DNA of 54,435 nucleotides from Paraburkholderia domus (lineage in GTDB: Bacteria > Pseudomonadota > Gammaproteobacteria > Burkholderiales > Burkholderiaceae), in contig NZ_CAJNAT010000041.1 of the NCBI RefSeq assembly GCF_905220705.1, positions 1 through 54,435 of the forward strand. Reading direction: 5' to 3'. The translations under genes and the position numbers were made by a program. The notes under the pieces are model-generated. The model worked only from the letters and a program-made list of their open reading frames with translations, did no database searches and was not told where the DNA came from. This document shows, one piece after another, positions 14,567-23,133 of this stretch. Positions within the stretch are counted from its first letter, which is position 1. The number at the start of each line of letters is the position of its first letter.

Positions 14567-16549
14567 ATGTCTGCGATTGAATCGGTTCTTCAGGAACGCC
14601 GTGTTTTCCCGCCCTCCGCTGAAGCAGCGGCGGGTGCGACGATCTCCGGTATGGACGCGTACCGGGCGCTTGCCGCCGAAGCGGAGCGCGATTACGAAGG
14701 TTTCTGGGGGCGCCTCGCTCGCGAGACGCTAAGCTGGAATAAGCCCTTCAGCAAGGTGCTCGACGAATCGAAGGCGCCTTTCTACACGTGGTTCGAAGAC
14801 GGCCAGCTGAACGCGTCGTATAACAGCCTCGACCGTCATGTCGAAGCCGGCAATGGCGAGCGCGTCGCGATCATTTTTGAAGCCGACGACGGTACCGTCA
14901 CCAACGTCACCTATAACGATCTGCTGCAGCGCGTGTCGCGCTTTGCGAACGCGCTGAAAAAACGCGGCGTGAAGAAGGGCGATCGCGTCGTGATCTATAT
15001 GCCGATGTCGATCGAAGGCATCGTCGCGATGCAGGCGTGCGCGCGGATCGGCGCAACCCATTCGGTGGTGTTCGGCGGCTTCTCGTCGAAGTCGCTGAAT
15101 GAGCGCCTGGTCGACGTGGGCGCTGTAGCCCTCGTGACCTCGGACGAACAGATGCGCGGCGGTAAAGCATTGCCGCTGAAAAACATCGCCGACGAAGCCA
15201 TCGCAATGGGCGGCTGCGACGCGGTGAAGAGCGTGATCGTCTACAAGCGCACCGGCGGCAAGATCGCATGGAACGAAAGCCGCGATCTGTGGATGCACGA
15301 ACTCACGCAGACCGAATCGGATCAATGCGCGCCGGAGTGGGTCGGCGCCGAGCATCCGCTTTTCATCCTCTATACATCGGGTTCGACGGGCAAGCCGAAG
15401 GGCGTGCAGCACAGCACCGGCGGCTATCTGCTATGGGCCGCGCAAACCATGAAGTGGACTTTCGACTGGAAGCCCACGGATGTGTTCTGGTGTACCGCCG
15501 ATATCGGCTGGATCACCGGCCACAGCTACATCACGTATGGTCCGTTGACGCTCGGTGGCACCCAGGTGGTGTTCGAAGGCGTGCCGACCTATCCGAACGC
15601 CGGCCGCTTCTGGGACATGATCGGCAAGCACAAGGTCACGCTGTTCTATACCGCACCGACGGCGATCCGTTCACTGATCAAGTACGCCGAAGCGGATGAG
15701 AAAGTGCATCCGAAGAGCTACGATCTGTCGACGCTGCGCATCATCGGCACGGTTGGCGAGCCGATCAATCCGGAAGCGTGGGTGTGGTATCACGAGAACG
15801 TCGGCGGCGGCCGTTGCCCGATCGTCGATACGTGGTGGCAAACCGAAACCGGCGGGCACATGATCACGCCGCTGCCGGGCGCCACGCCGCTGGTGCCGGG
15901 TTCATGCACACTGCCGCTGCCGGGCATCATGGCGGCCGTGGTCGACGAAACCGGCCAGGACGTGCCGAACGGGCAGGGCGGCATCCTGGTCGTGAAGCGT
16001 CCGTGGCCGTCGATGCTGCGTAACGTGTGGGGCGATCCGGAGCGTTACAAGAAGAGCTATTTTCCCGAAGAACTCGGCGGCATGCTGTACCTTGCCGGCG
16101 ATGGCGCGGTGCGCGACAAGGAAACCGGCTACTTCACGATCATGGGCCGCATCGACGACGTGCTCAACGTGTCGGGGCACCGCCTCGGCACCATGGAGAT
16201 CGAGTCGGCGCTGGTGTCGAACCCGCTCGTCGCTGAGGCAGCCGTGGTCGGACGTCCTGACGATACGACCGGCGAGGCCGTGTGCGCATTCGTGGTGCTC
16301 AAACGCGCACGTCCTGAAGGCGAAGAAGCGGTGAAACTCGCCAACGAACTGCGCAATTGGGTCGCCAAGGAGATCGGTCCGATCGCCAAGCCGAAGGACA
16401 TCCGCTTCGGTGAAAACCTGCCGAAGACGCGTTCGGGCAAGATCATGCGCCGCCTGTTGCGCTCGCTTGCAAAGGGCGAGGAAATCACCCAGGACGTGTC
16501 CACGCTGGAGAACCCGGCGATTCTCGATCAGCTCGGCGAGTCGCTCTGA
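14567..16549 (+). CDS. acs: Acetyl-CoA synthetase
   Basis: This 660-residue AMP-forming acetate-CoA ligase converts acetate, ATP and CoA to acetyl-CoA in the cytoplasm. The P-loop-like motif YTSGSTGKPKG, the ADIGWITGHSY region, WWQTETGG and the C-terminal catalytic/acetylation motif KTRSGKIMRR are all present. Length is standard for Acs. The ATG at 14567 has AAGGGG six bases upstream; the longer open frame adds unrelated residues. It is followed by a long-looped terminator and then by the DUF485-ActP transporter pair, so uptake and activation of acetate are encoded side by side. Confidence 0.98.
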   Translation: MSAIESVLQERRVFPPSAEAAAGATISGMDAYRALAAEAERDYEGFWGRLARETLSWNKPFSKVLDESKAPFYTWFEDGQLNASYNSLDRHVEAGNGERVAIIFEADDGTVTNVTYNDLLQRVSRFANALKKRGVKKGDRVVIYMPMSIEGIVAMQACARIGATHSVVFGGFSSKSLNERLVDVGAVALVTSDEQMRGGKALPLKNIADEAIAMGGCDAVKSVIVYKRTGGKIAWNESRDLWMHELTQTESDQCAPEWVGAEHPLFILYTSGSTGKPKGVQHSTGGYLLWAAQTMKWTFDWKPTDVFWCTADIGWITGHSYITYGPLTLGGTQVVFEGVPTYPNAGRFWDMIGKHKVTLFYTAPTAIRSLIKYAEADEKVHPKSYDLSTLRIIGTVGEPINPEAWVWYHENVGGGRCPIVDTWWQTETGGHMITPLPGATPLVPGSCTLPLPGIMAAVVDETGQDVPNGQGGILVVKRPWPSMLRNVWGDPERYKKSYFPEELGGMLYLAGDGAVRDKETGYFTIMGRIDDVLNVSGHRLGTMEIESALVSNPLVAEAAVVGRPDDTTGEAVCAFVVLKRARPEGEEAVKLANELRNWVAKEIGPIAKPKDIRFGENLPKTRSGKIMRRLLRSLAKGEEITQDVSTLENPAILDQLGESL

Positions 16550-16638
16550 GTTTGGCTTCGCCTGAGGTTTCGGCAAGGGCATGTCGGACGATGCGCCCTT
16601 GACCGGACCCAGATATAGGCCGCTTAGCTTCGGCTATT

Positions 16639-16685
16639 AAAGCCACCGCGCGGACAATCCCGATTGCCTGCCCGGTGGCTTTTTG
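16639..16685 (+). terminator. Rho-independent terminator after acs
   Basis: AAAGCCACCG (16639-16648) pairs with CGGTGGCTTT (16673-16682) across a 24-base loop, and the stem runs into a short T-run. It separates acs from the transporter genes, although read-through is possible because the loop is long. Confidence 0.65.
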
Positions 16686-16697
16686 ATACATAGGCGC

Positions 16698-17066
16698 ATG
16701 GCCGCGCCGCACCACACCTCTCACGCTACGCTCAATCCCGCGCCCGAACCCCCTGCGGTCTCGGCAGCGATGGCGCGCGCACATCAGCAGTACTGGCGCT
16801 TCAATCTTGCTTTGATCGCGACGTTGATGACGGTGGGCTTTGCGGTGTCGTTCGTTTTGCCGTTGGCGGCGCCGGCGTTGGAGCAGGTGCGCTTCATCGG
16901 CTTCAGCTTGCCGTTCTACTTCGGCGCACAAGGGGCGATTCTGATCTATGTTGCGTTGATCGTCGTTTATATCGTGCTGATGCAGCGCGCTGACCGCCGT
17001 CTGCAACGCGCTTTCGATGCCGATGCCAGTGCCGATTCCGGCGCACCCCCTGTGCACGGAAGCTGA
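16698..17066 (+). CDS. DUF485 small membrane protein (YjcH-like)
   Basis: This 122-residue protein carries a DUF485 domain with two transmembrane helices (LIATLMTVGFAVSFVLPLAA and AILIYVALIVVYIVLMQRAD). DUF485 proteins are encoded just upstream of acetate and related sodium/solute symporters and are thought to act with them. I used the ATG at 16698; its ribosome-binding site is weak. The symporter gene begins five bases after the stop. Confidence 0.85.
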   Translation: MAAPHHTSHATLNPAPEPPAVSAAMARAHQQYWRFNLALIATLMTVGFAVSFVLPLAAPALEQVRFIGFSLPFYFGAQGAILIYVALIVVYIVLMQRADRRLQRAFDADASADSGAPPVHGS

Positions 17067-17070
17067 GCCA

Positions 17071-19089
17071 ATGAAGCTCACGAACCGGCTGATCCGCTCG
17101 TACACCCTCTATACGCTCGGCTTCCTGCTATTCATCTATGTGATGTGGCGCATCGAGCGCACCACCGGCCCGGGTGTGTGGATCGGCTATGTGTTCCTGT
17201 TCGTACCGATCGCGGTGTATGCCGTGATCGGGTTGCTGTCGCGCACGTCTGACCTGGTCGAATATTACGTGGCCGGGCGGCGCGTGCCGTCCTTCTTCAA
17301 CGGCATGGCGACTGCGGCCGACTGGTTGTCCGCCGCATCGTTCATCGGCCTCGCCGGGTCGATCTATGCGACTGGATACGACGGTCTTGCGTATCTGATG
17401 GGCTGGACCGGCGGCTATTGCCTCGTCGCATTCCTGCTCGCGCCGTACGTGCGCAAGCTCGCGCGCTACACGATTCCCGACTTTCTAGGCACACGCTTTT
17501 CGAGCAATGCCGTACGTGGACTCGCTGCGTTAGCGGCGATCCTGTGCTCGTTCGTTTATCTGGTCGCGCAGATTCAGGGCGTCGGCTTGATTGCGACGCG
17601 GTTTATCGGTGTGGATTTCGCGGTCGGCATTTTCTGCGGACTGGCGGGCATTCTCGTGTGCTCGTTTCTAGGCGGCATGCGTGCCGTGACGTGGACCCAG
17701 GTCGCGCAATACATCATCCTGATCGCGGCGATTCTGATTCCCGTGTCGATGATCGCGCACAAGGATGGCCTCGGCTGGGTGCCGCAGTTCAACTACGGGC
17801 GCTTGATGGAGCGGGTCGAAGGCCTGGAGAAGCAGGTGCGTGAGGCGCCGCTTGAGCAGACCGTCCGCGACGACTACCGGCGGCGTGCCACGCTGATGCA
17901 GATGCGGCTCGATACGTTGCCGCAATCGTTCGTTGATGAGAAGCTGCGCCTCACGCAGGAAGTCGCGGATTTGCGCCGCCACAATGGCCCGCTGCGTGAC
18001 ATCAAGGAACGCGAGCGGGCGCTTGAACAATTTCCGCGCGATGCCGCCGCCGCGCAAATCGTCTGGACCCAGCGCCGCGACGAGATGCTGATGCGCGCGG
18101 CAGCGCCGGTGCCGATGCACGAGCCGTTTCCCGTCACGAGCGAAGAAGACCGGCGCACCCATGAGCGCAATTTCCTGTCGCTGCTGCTGTGCCTGTCGCT
18201 TGGCACCGCGAGCCTGCCGCACATCCTGACGCGCTACAACACGACGACTTCGGTGGCGTCCGCACGACGCTCGGTCGGCTGGACGCTGTTCTTCGTCGCG
18301 CTGTTCTATCTGACGGTGCCGGTGCTGGCGGTGCTGATCAAGTACGAGATATTGACCAACCTGGTCGGCCATCATTTTGCGGATTTGCCGCAGTGGCTCA
18401 TGCAGTGGCGCAAGGTCGAACCGAGTCTGATCAGTCTTGCTGACACGAACGGCGACGGTATCGTGCGCTGGAGCGAGATTCAGATGCAGCCGGATATGGT
18501 CGTGCTCGCCGCGCCCGAGATCGCGGGGCTGCCGTATGTGATGTCCGGGCTGATCGCGGCGGGCGCGCTGGCCGCGGCGCTTTCGACTGCGGATGGTTTG
18601 CTGTTGACGATCGCCAATGCGTTATCGCACGACGTCTACTATCACATGGTCGATCCGACGGCTTCGAGCCAGCGGCGCGTGACGATCTCGAAGATTCTGC
18701 TGCTTGGGGTGGCGTTGTTCGCGTCGTATGTGGCGTCGCTGAATACGGGGAATATTCTGTTTCTGGTGGGCGCGGCGTTTTCGCTGGCGGCTTCGAGCCT
18801 GTTTCCGGTGCTGGTGCTGGGCGTGTTCTGGAAGCGCACGACCCGGCTTGGGGCGGTGGCGGGCATGGTGGCGGGGCTGGTGGTGTGCATTTACTACATC
18901 GTGTCGACGTATCCGTTTTTTACGCAGATGACGGGCTTCGCGGGCGCCCGGTGGTTCGGGATCGAGCCGATCAGCTCCGGCGTGTTCGGCGTGCCGGCGG
19001 GGTTTCTGGTGGCGATCGGGGTGAGCCTGGTGGACCGGAAACCGGATGCTTATACGAGAGCATTGGTGGACTACATCCGGCATCCTTAG
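17071..19089 (+). CDS. Large sodium/solute symporter of the VC_2705 type (ActP-like)
   Basis: This 672-residue SSS-family transporter is longer than E. coli ActP (~549). The extra length is a charged hydrophilic insert at about residues 240-370 (VEGLEKQVREAPLEQTVRDD and RDIKERERALEQFPRDA-like coiled-coil text), the mark of the VC_2705 subfamily. The family core is visible, with VEYYVAGRRVPSFFNGMATA near the N-terminus and AAALSTADGLLLTIANALSH later. A second loop carries DTNGDGIVRWSEI, a good match to an EF-hand calcium loop. The neighbouring acs suggests acetate or a similar short-chain acid as substrate. Confidence 0.9.
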   Translation: MKLTNRLIRSYTLYTLGFLLFIYVMWRIERTTGPGVWIGYVFLFVPIAVYAVIGLLSRTSDLVEYYVAGRRVPSFFNGMATAADWLSAASFIGLAGSIYATGYDGLAYLMGWTGGYCLVAFLLAPYVRKLARYTIPDFLGTRFSSNAVRGLAALAAILCSFVYLVAQIQGVGLIATRFIGVDFAVGIFCGLAGILVCSFLGGMRAVTWTQVAQYIILIAAILIPVSMIAHKDGLGWVPQFNYGRLMERVEGLEKQVREAPLEQTVRDDYRRRATLMQMRLDTLPQSFVDEKLRLTQEVADLRRHNGPLRDIKERERALEQFPRDAAAAQIVWTQRRDEMLMRAAAPVPMHEPFPVTSEEDRRTHERNFLSLLLCLSLGTASLPHILTRYNTTTSVASARRSVGWTLFFVALFYLTVPVLAVLIKYEILTNLVGHHFADLPQWLMQWRKVEPSLISLADTNGDGIVRWSEIQMQPDMVVLAAPEIAGLPYVMSGLIAAGALAAALSTADGLLLTIANALSHDVYYHMVDPTASSQRRVTISKILLLGVALFASYVASLNTGNILFLVGAAFSLAASSLFPVLVLGVFWKRTTRLGAVAGMVAGLVVCIYYIVSTYPFFTQMTGFAGARWFGIEPISSGVFGVPAGFLVAIGVSLVDRKPDAYTRALVDYIRHP

Positions 19090-19149
19090 GCGGGTTTGCG
19101 CATGGGTGTGGCGCAGGGCGCGAAGTTTGCTATAATTCGGCTCCCCGCC

Positions 19150-19240
19150 GGAGAGATGGATGAGCGGTTTAAGTCGCACGCCTGGAAAGCGTGTATAGGT
19201 TAATAACCTATCCGGGGTTCGAATCCCCGTCTCTCCGCCA
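19150..19240 (+). tRNA. tRNA-Ser (anticodon GGA)
   Basis: This is a class II tRNA. The acceptor arm GGAGAGA pairs with TCTCTCC (19230-19236), followed by discriminator G and an encoded CCA (19238-19240). The anticodon stem-loop is CACGC-CTGGAAA-GCGTG, giving GGA (Ser). There is a long variable arm (TAGGTTAATAACCTA) and a T arm CGGGG-TTCGAAT-CCCCG. A sharp terminator follows, and then the accessory island, consistent with use as an integration target. I could not find a duplicated 3' end on the far side. Confidence 0.97.
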
Positions 19241-19255
19241 AGAATGAATAAAAAA

Positions 19256-19290
19256 CCCCCGTAAGTTAAAGCGCTTACGGGGTTTTTGTT
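19256..19290 (+). terminator. Rho-independent terminator after tRNA-Ser
   Basis: CCCCGTAAG pairs with CTTACGGGG around an 8-base loop, followed by TTTTTGTTTTTT. An A-run upstream makes it work in both directions. Confidence 0.85.
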
Positions 19291-19427
19291 TTTTCTGGCC
19301 CATCAAATAGCCGATCATCGGGTTGAATTCCGCAGCGCATTTTTGCTAATGCTGTTGTCTCCCTCGCGTCAGACGCGGGTGGGGTCGCCAGAAGATGGTG
19401 GGGAGTAGGTTTCGCACGTTAACGCTA

Positions 19428-20087
19428 TCAAACACCGTCGCGGCGCGATAAGTGAGTAAGCCTGTTCGTCGCGAATTCGCACTCGGCAAGAGTGGCCTGG
19501 ACAAGCTTTAACGCTTCGTCTGCCCAATCCGACCAAATTTGTACCGCATCGCTTTGTAGGGTGTCTGAGTCGCCACCGGTCGGAAAGTCGTTAATAAACG
19601 AGGCGACGTTTCGATCCGTCATTTCGATTAATGCGACCGCGCGCGCGAGAAGAACTGCGCAATTGTTCGGCAGCGTGCACAGCGCAGCTAGCTCACTTGT
19701 TGGAATCGGCAATTCGGGGCGGCGCGCCAAGTCTCCCAGCTTATCGAACCAGGGAATGATGTTGGGCCATTCCGACTTGAACCTTGCGTAGCGCCTAAGC
19801 TCGCTTGTCAGCAACTTTAGCGCGTCACGGGTTGCCGTCAGTTGAGGGATGAGTCTTGCTGCTACTAGCTGCGCCCGTTGGTTCGCGTCTTCCCAGCGTA
19901 CCTGCTCCTGCCGCACGCCGATCGCTAAGGCTATCGCGGCTGCGGCAACAGTGCCAACTGCGGTAAAGATATCCCAAAAATCCTTTGTGCTACCCAGTCT
20001 GCGGTTGAACATGAAGATAAGCAGTGCAATTCCCAAGATAGCCGCAGTAGTCCATCCCACTCGCTTGAGTTCACGCCATTGACTCAT
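19428..20087 (-). CDS. Orphan membrane protein with helical cytoplasmic domain
   Basis: This 219-residue protein has two N-terminal transmembrane helices (about residues 11-28 and 38-57, the latter IFTAVGTVAAAAIALAIGVR). A ~160-residue, mostly helical soluble part follows, rich in Leu and Ala with several Trp. I do not recognise a family. It is the first gene of the island beyond tRNA-Ser, stands alone on the minus strand and has lower-GC codon choice than its neighbours, all of which fit horizontally acquired cargo. Defence or sensing proteins often show this two-helix-plus-cytoplasmic layout, but nothing in the sequence proves such a role. Confidence 0.7.
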   Translation of the reverse strand: MSQWRELKRVGWTTAAILGIALLIFMFNRRLGSTKDFWDIFTAVGTVAAAAIALAIGVRQEQVRWEDANQRAQLVAARLIPQLTATRDALKLLTSELRRYARFKSEWPNIIPWFDKLGDLARRPELPIPTSELAALCTLPNNCAVLLARAVALIEMTDRNVASFINDFPTGGDSDTLQSDAVQIWSDWADEALKLVQATLAECEFATNRLTHLSRRDGV

Positions 20088-20299
20088 CGGTTAACTATCA
20101 AAATTGGACCGCACGATCCTAGCACTCATGCAGCCGGCAATATCTTGATTTAATCCTGCAGCGGTTATCGATCGCTCCTACGACTTCGCGAACTTTACGG
20201 CCTTGCATACGGACTTTGGATTGATGCCGTACGCCGCATCACGTGCTTGCACGGATCGGCTGCGCCCAGTATGCTTGGCACGTCGCTGAAACAAAAGTG

Positions 20300-20366
20300 A
20301 CGCGGGATTGGCGTCCCGGAATGCAAAAGGCGGACAACCGCCAACTGGCGGTTTTTTTGCGTCCGC
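20300..20366 (+). ncRNA. P4 CI / C4-type antisense immunity RNA (candidate)
   Basis: Two hairpins with the same six-base loop TTGGCG but different stems flank a complementary site. The first is CGGGA-loop-TCCCG (20303-20318). The second is CCCCGA-loop-TCGGGG (20466-20483). Between them, the terminator hairpin AACCGCC-AACT-GGCGGTT with its T-run (20336-20358) contains CGCCAA, the exact complement of both loops. This is the seqA / seqB / seqC layout of phage P4 immunity and of the C4 antisense RNAs of phages P1, P7 and N15. GCGGAC (20330-20335) can also pair with GTCCGC (20361-20366). RNA ends are estimated. Confidence 0.55.
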
Positions 20367-20737
20367 ACACCTTGCGCCTTTTATGGTCGGGCCTTGGTGG
20401 GGGAGCGCTTGCGCTCGCCGGTTTCCTTTTGCGCCGGTACGCCAACCCTGCCTTGCGCCCGGCCACCCCGATTGGCGTCGGGGCCGGGTCATTAAACCCG
20501 CAAAAGGAAGCCGCACCATGCGTCATATCCCCGTTCGTCCCGAGCAAACACAATCCCCCGTCTCATCCGAAACTATTGCCGTTCTGCGTACCGCCAAGGT
20601 GGTCGCTCAGGATCGCCTTGCAGATGCGCTTCGCAACCTGTCCAGGGCGCAATCGAAATTCCAGCAGACAAAGAGGACCGAGCGCGCTGCCGTACTCACT
20701 TACATCGAAGCGTATAACAACGCAACGGAGGGGCGTC
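20321..20737 (+). other. Icd/Ash-like reading frame over the antisense-RNA region
   Basis: From an ATG at 20321 a frame reads through PATPIGVGAGSLNP and SPFVPSKHNPPSH, the pattern annotated in many prophages as host-cell-division inhibitor Icd-like or Ash-like. It stays open into the frame of the 76-residue gene at 20738. Such frames lie over C4/P4-type antisense RNA targets, so the conserved text may reflect RNA structure as much as protein. The CDS at 20518, with a better ribosome-binding site, overlaps it in another frame. Confidence 0.4.
20466..20483 (+). promoter_or_regulatory. Downstream target hairpin (seqC-like) of the antisense RNA
   Basis: A 6-bp stem CCCCGA/TCGGGG presents the loop TTGGCG, identical to the upstream hairpin loop and complementary to CGCCAA in the terminator hairpin at 20336-20358. 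It lies 35 bases before the ATG at 20518, where pairing could control termination or translation of the downstream genes. Confidence 0.5.
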
Positions 20738-20745
20738 ATGACTGA
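20518..20745 (+). CDS. Small phage-type protein of unknown function
   Basis: This 75-residue hydrophilic protein starts at an ATG with AAGGAAG seven bases upstream. A helical middle (RTAKVVAQDRLADALRNLSR) is rich in Arg, Ala and Gln and might form a coiled coil. I do not recognise a family. It directly follows the antisense-RNA region and overlaps the next small gene by 8 bases, so the two are probably co-translated parts of the same phage-derived module. Confidence 0.6.
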   Translation: MRHIPVRPEQTQSPVSSETIAVLRTAKVVAQDRLADALRNLSRAQSKFQQTKRTERAAVLTYIEAYNNATEGRHD

Positions 20746-20968
20746 TATTTCATGCGCTTCTCCGCAACGGCATGCTGCGACGCCTGACACCGCTGTTATC
20801 CGCATTGATCAATTGCACGCGCTGGCGGGGCTGTTGAGTCTGGAAGAAGTCGCGGAGCAGTTCTCCGATCTCCCGACCGTTGCCCAGGTTTCCATTTTTG
20901 GTCTGTTCGAGGATGCGCTTGCCGACATTCGCGCAGCATTGACGCAAACGGTGATTGCGTGTGAGTGA
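20738..20968 (+). CDS. Small acidic phage-type protein of unknown function
   Basis: This 76-residue acidic protein has a strong GGAGGGG site just upstream of its ATG, and its start overlaps the previous gene. Residues 22-70 look helical (LLSLEEVAEQFSDLPTVAQ, then FEDALADIRAALTQTV). No family is recognised. The overlap and shared island position point to co-expression with the 75-residue gene under the antisense-RNA control region. Confidence 0.6.
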   Translation: MTDISCASPQRHAATPDTAVIRIDQLHALAGLLSLEEVAEQFSDLPTVAQVSIFGLFEDALADIRAALTQTVIACE

Positions 20969-21513
20969 TCTGCGGTGCGGGTTTCGAGACCTTGGGCGGC
21001 TGGCGTGAACCTTCCGCCCAATAGCGGACGGCGGATACCTGTCACGGCACACGGTCCGACAAATTGACAGCCGGGAGAGTGCGGCATGGAAACCGACCCC
21101 GCAAGGGTCGGTTTTTTGTTGCGAAAGACCGGCGATCGTCCACACGAACAGCGGTAGCTTGCGAAGGTCATCGAGACAACGCACTAAAAGCGCACGGCGG
21201 TGATAGCGCGTGCCCCTTCGTTTGATTCTTTGATAATTAATCAAAATCGACTGCCACAAATCGCGCCAGAGGTGAAGCGACGCAAACCGCCGCAGGTATA
21301 AATTTGCGAGGCTGGCGCAGATTAACCACTTCTTAAAGCCGTGCTCACACGGTTGACAATCTTCCGCCCAGAAAAAGACAGCGCACATCCCAAAAACATC
21401 GGACCCCGGCAATCTGCTACGTTTACATCGCCGCGAATAAAGCGCCTGGGCAAGGTGTTGACCACCGGGCGGGCCTGGAGTCTCCTGTCACAACAAGTAA
21501 AGCAGGTTTGTCT
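20969..21513. other. Gap with a terminator but no convincing gene
   Basis: Apart from the terminator at 21091-21118 I see no gene in these 545 bases. A 220-codon minus-strand frame covers most of it but has the Arg/Cys/Trp-rich composition of chance translation and no ribosome-binding site. TTGACA boxes occur at 21064 and 21351 without a clear matching -10. Confidence 0.45.
21091..21118 (+). terminator. Rho-independent terminator
   Basis: AACCGACCC pairs with GGGTCGGTT around the loop CGCAA and runs into TTTTTTG. It would end transcription of the two small phage-type genes upstream. Confidence 0.8.
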
Positions 21514-22435
21514 ATGTCGCAATGGAATACGCTTTCGGTCCCGCTGGAGAACGGTTGGCAATGTACGCTGGTTCCCGGCAGCGACTACCGTACCCCATCA
21601 GGTAATTGGCTGATCTTCGGGAAGAGCGATGAGCAAGAACAGGTCGAGCAGGACAGGCGAGATTTCGACTCCCATTTCCGGCCACGTTCTGACGTGCGTA
21701 CTGTGAGCGGAGGGACCGAACTACACGAGATTCAGTCATTCCTGCGCGATACGCTGAATGTGGTCCACTGGAACCTGCCTACCGACAACGCGAGTGTCGA
21801 ACGCATGCTTCGGGAAGCGGTAGCGGAAGGTCGACTGGTGCCTGTCTTGAACCACGGGTACGGGTATTCGTGCCGGGTATCCCGCCCTACGCCAGCGCCG
21901 TTACGCTGGCGATCGTCCGGGGGCGGCGGAATGGTAAGGGCTGCCTCATACGGCTCAAGCTGGGCGAGTTCAAGCTCAGCGTTGTTCAACGGCGAGCCGA
22001 TCCTTTCCGGTCCGTATGACCCGGCCACTCAGGCGGCTCGGCGCTGCGCGTGGCGCGATTGCCAGAAGTGACAGCGGCGGTGATCTGCTTGGCGTGGTTG
22101 ATGCCGTGGCCGGTGCCGCGTTCGGCATTAACTCCGGCGCGGATGACGCCGACGATAGCGGCTATACGTCTGCACCGCTCGGCGATGCGAAGCCTTTCGA
22201 GTACACCGAAGACACGGCAAGCGCAGACACTCTGGAACTGGCCGCTTCTACTAACAGCCCTAAGTTCGCTGCAAAGATGCTTGGATACGATTACAAAACG
22301 TTCGGAACGATGTTGCACAAGTTCAAGAATGCCAACGGGCTTGGACCGGCTGACAACAGCATCTTTCACGATAATGGCGATGTGGAATTCAATGGGCGGA
22401 TCTTTGAGGGCAGTATTCACGACTATGCACCATGA
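21514..22435 (+). pseudogene. Frameshifted toxin-like gene
   Basis: Two overlapping frames read as one protein broken by a shift near 22044. The first (from the ATG at 21514) contains a motif FNGEPILSGPYDPATQAA and then derails to a stop 9 codons later. The second, one base further on, continues ARSDSGGDLLGVVDAVAG and ends LGPADNSIFHDNGDVEFNGR to the stop at 22435. Removing one base at 22041-22046 joins them into about 307 residues. The modular build, with a compact C-terminal domain and an overlapping DUF4279 gene downstream, resembles polymorphic toxin / immunity pairs. The toxin activity is not identified. A sequencing error or programmed shift are alternatives. Confidence 0.55.
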
Positions 22436-22865
22436 ACAATCTTCAGCACCGGACGCAGACGCCGGAGCATATGCGTCTTTCCTGATAACTGGGGACACGG
22501 TATCGCCAGAATTCTGGACTGGATATTTTCAGGTATCGCCCGATTTAACGATTGTTAAAGGGCGGTCGTTTACACTGCCGTCAGGCAAGGCCAGCAAGGC
22601 CTTGGGGAAAACCGGTCTATGGGGCGTCAGCAGTGAGCTTGCTGTGCAAAGCAACTTGCTGGCCCCGCATTTACGATACCTTGTAAATCGCCTTGGGTTG
22701 CCCCGTGAGAATCTTCGGGAGGTCTTGCAACAGGCTGGCGCGAAAGTGCGATTCTCCTGTTTCTGGTTTAACCCATCGGGCGACCGCGTGCCCGATGTAC
22801 CCGCCAATATTCGCGCCATGATGGAGTCCTTGGACGGCACAATCGAGATTGACGAATATCGGTAG
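22425..22865 (+). CDS. DUF4279 protein, possible immunity protein
   Basis: This 146-residue acidic-to-neutral protein matches the DUF4279 pattern: an N-terminal strand with SFLITGDTVSPEFWTGYFQV, then KTGLWGVSSE, the helical LAPHLRYLVNRLG and a C-terminal strand KVRFSCFWFN. DUF4279 proteins are small single-domain proteins often encoded next to polymorphic toxins and suspected of acting as immunity proteins. Its ATG lies inside the end of the toxin-like gene (11-base overlap), which supports translational coupling. The gene looks intact although its partner is frameshifted. Confidence 0.7.
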   Translation: MHHEQSSAPDADAGAYASFLITGDTVSPEFWTGYFQVSPDLTIVKGRSFTLPSGKASKALGKTGLWGVSSELAVQSNLLAPHLRYLVNRLGLPRENLREVLQQAGAKVRFSCFWFNPSGDRVPDVPANIRAMMESLDGTIEIDEYR

Positions 22866-23133
22866 CCTGTTGTCCGCTTGCGCTTCAACGAAAAAGCCGA
22901 CTTTCGCGGATCGGCCTCACTGGTCTTTCCAGCCCGGTGCAGGTGTCTACTTGCCAGTCCGGATCGGATATTCAGCCTCATTTTCGAGCCAAGCCGCCAA
23001 GTCGTCAGGATGCAGTTGGTCGGCGCACACACGCAGGGCAAGCACTACCCGCGTAAGGCCATAGCCGTCGATCTGATCGGCTCGACGCAGCGTTTCTGCC
23101 ACGCCAAGCGACCACTTTCGCCGGTCCCGCGCG

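Noticed and set aside
20750..21412. 220-codon minus-strand frame in the island
   Set aside because: Overlaps two better-supported small genes and a terminator; composition looks random and no start signal is seen.
19150..23130. Direct repeat of the tRNA-Ser 3' end as an attachment site
   Set aside because: I found no second copy of the T-arm/acceptor sequence at the island's right side, so integration at this tRNA remains unproven.
22947..23133. Minus-strand fragment reading DQIDGYGLTRVVLALRVCAD beyond the chemoreceptor gene
   Set aside because: It reads like real protein and may be the 3' piece of a broken gene, but it has no start signal and I could not identify it.
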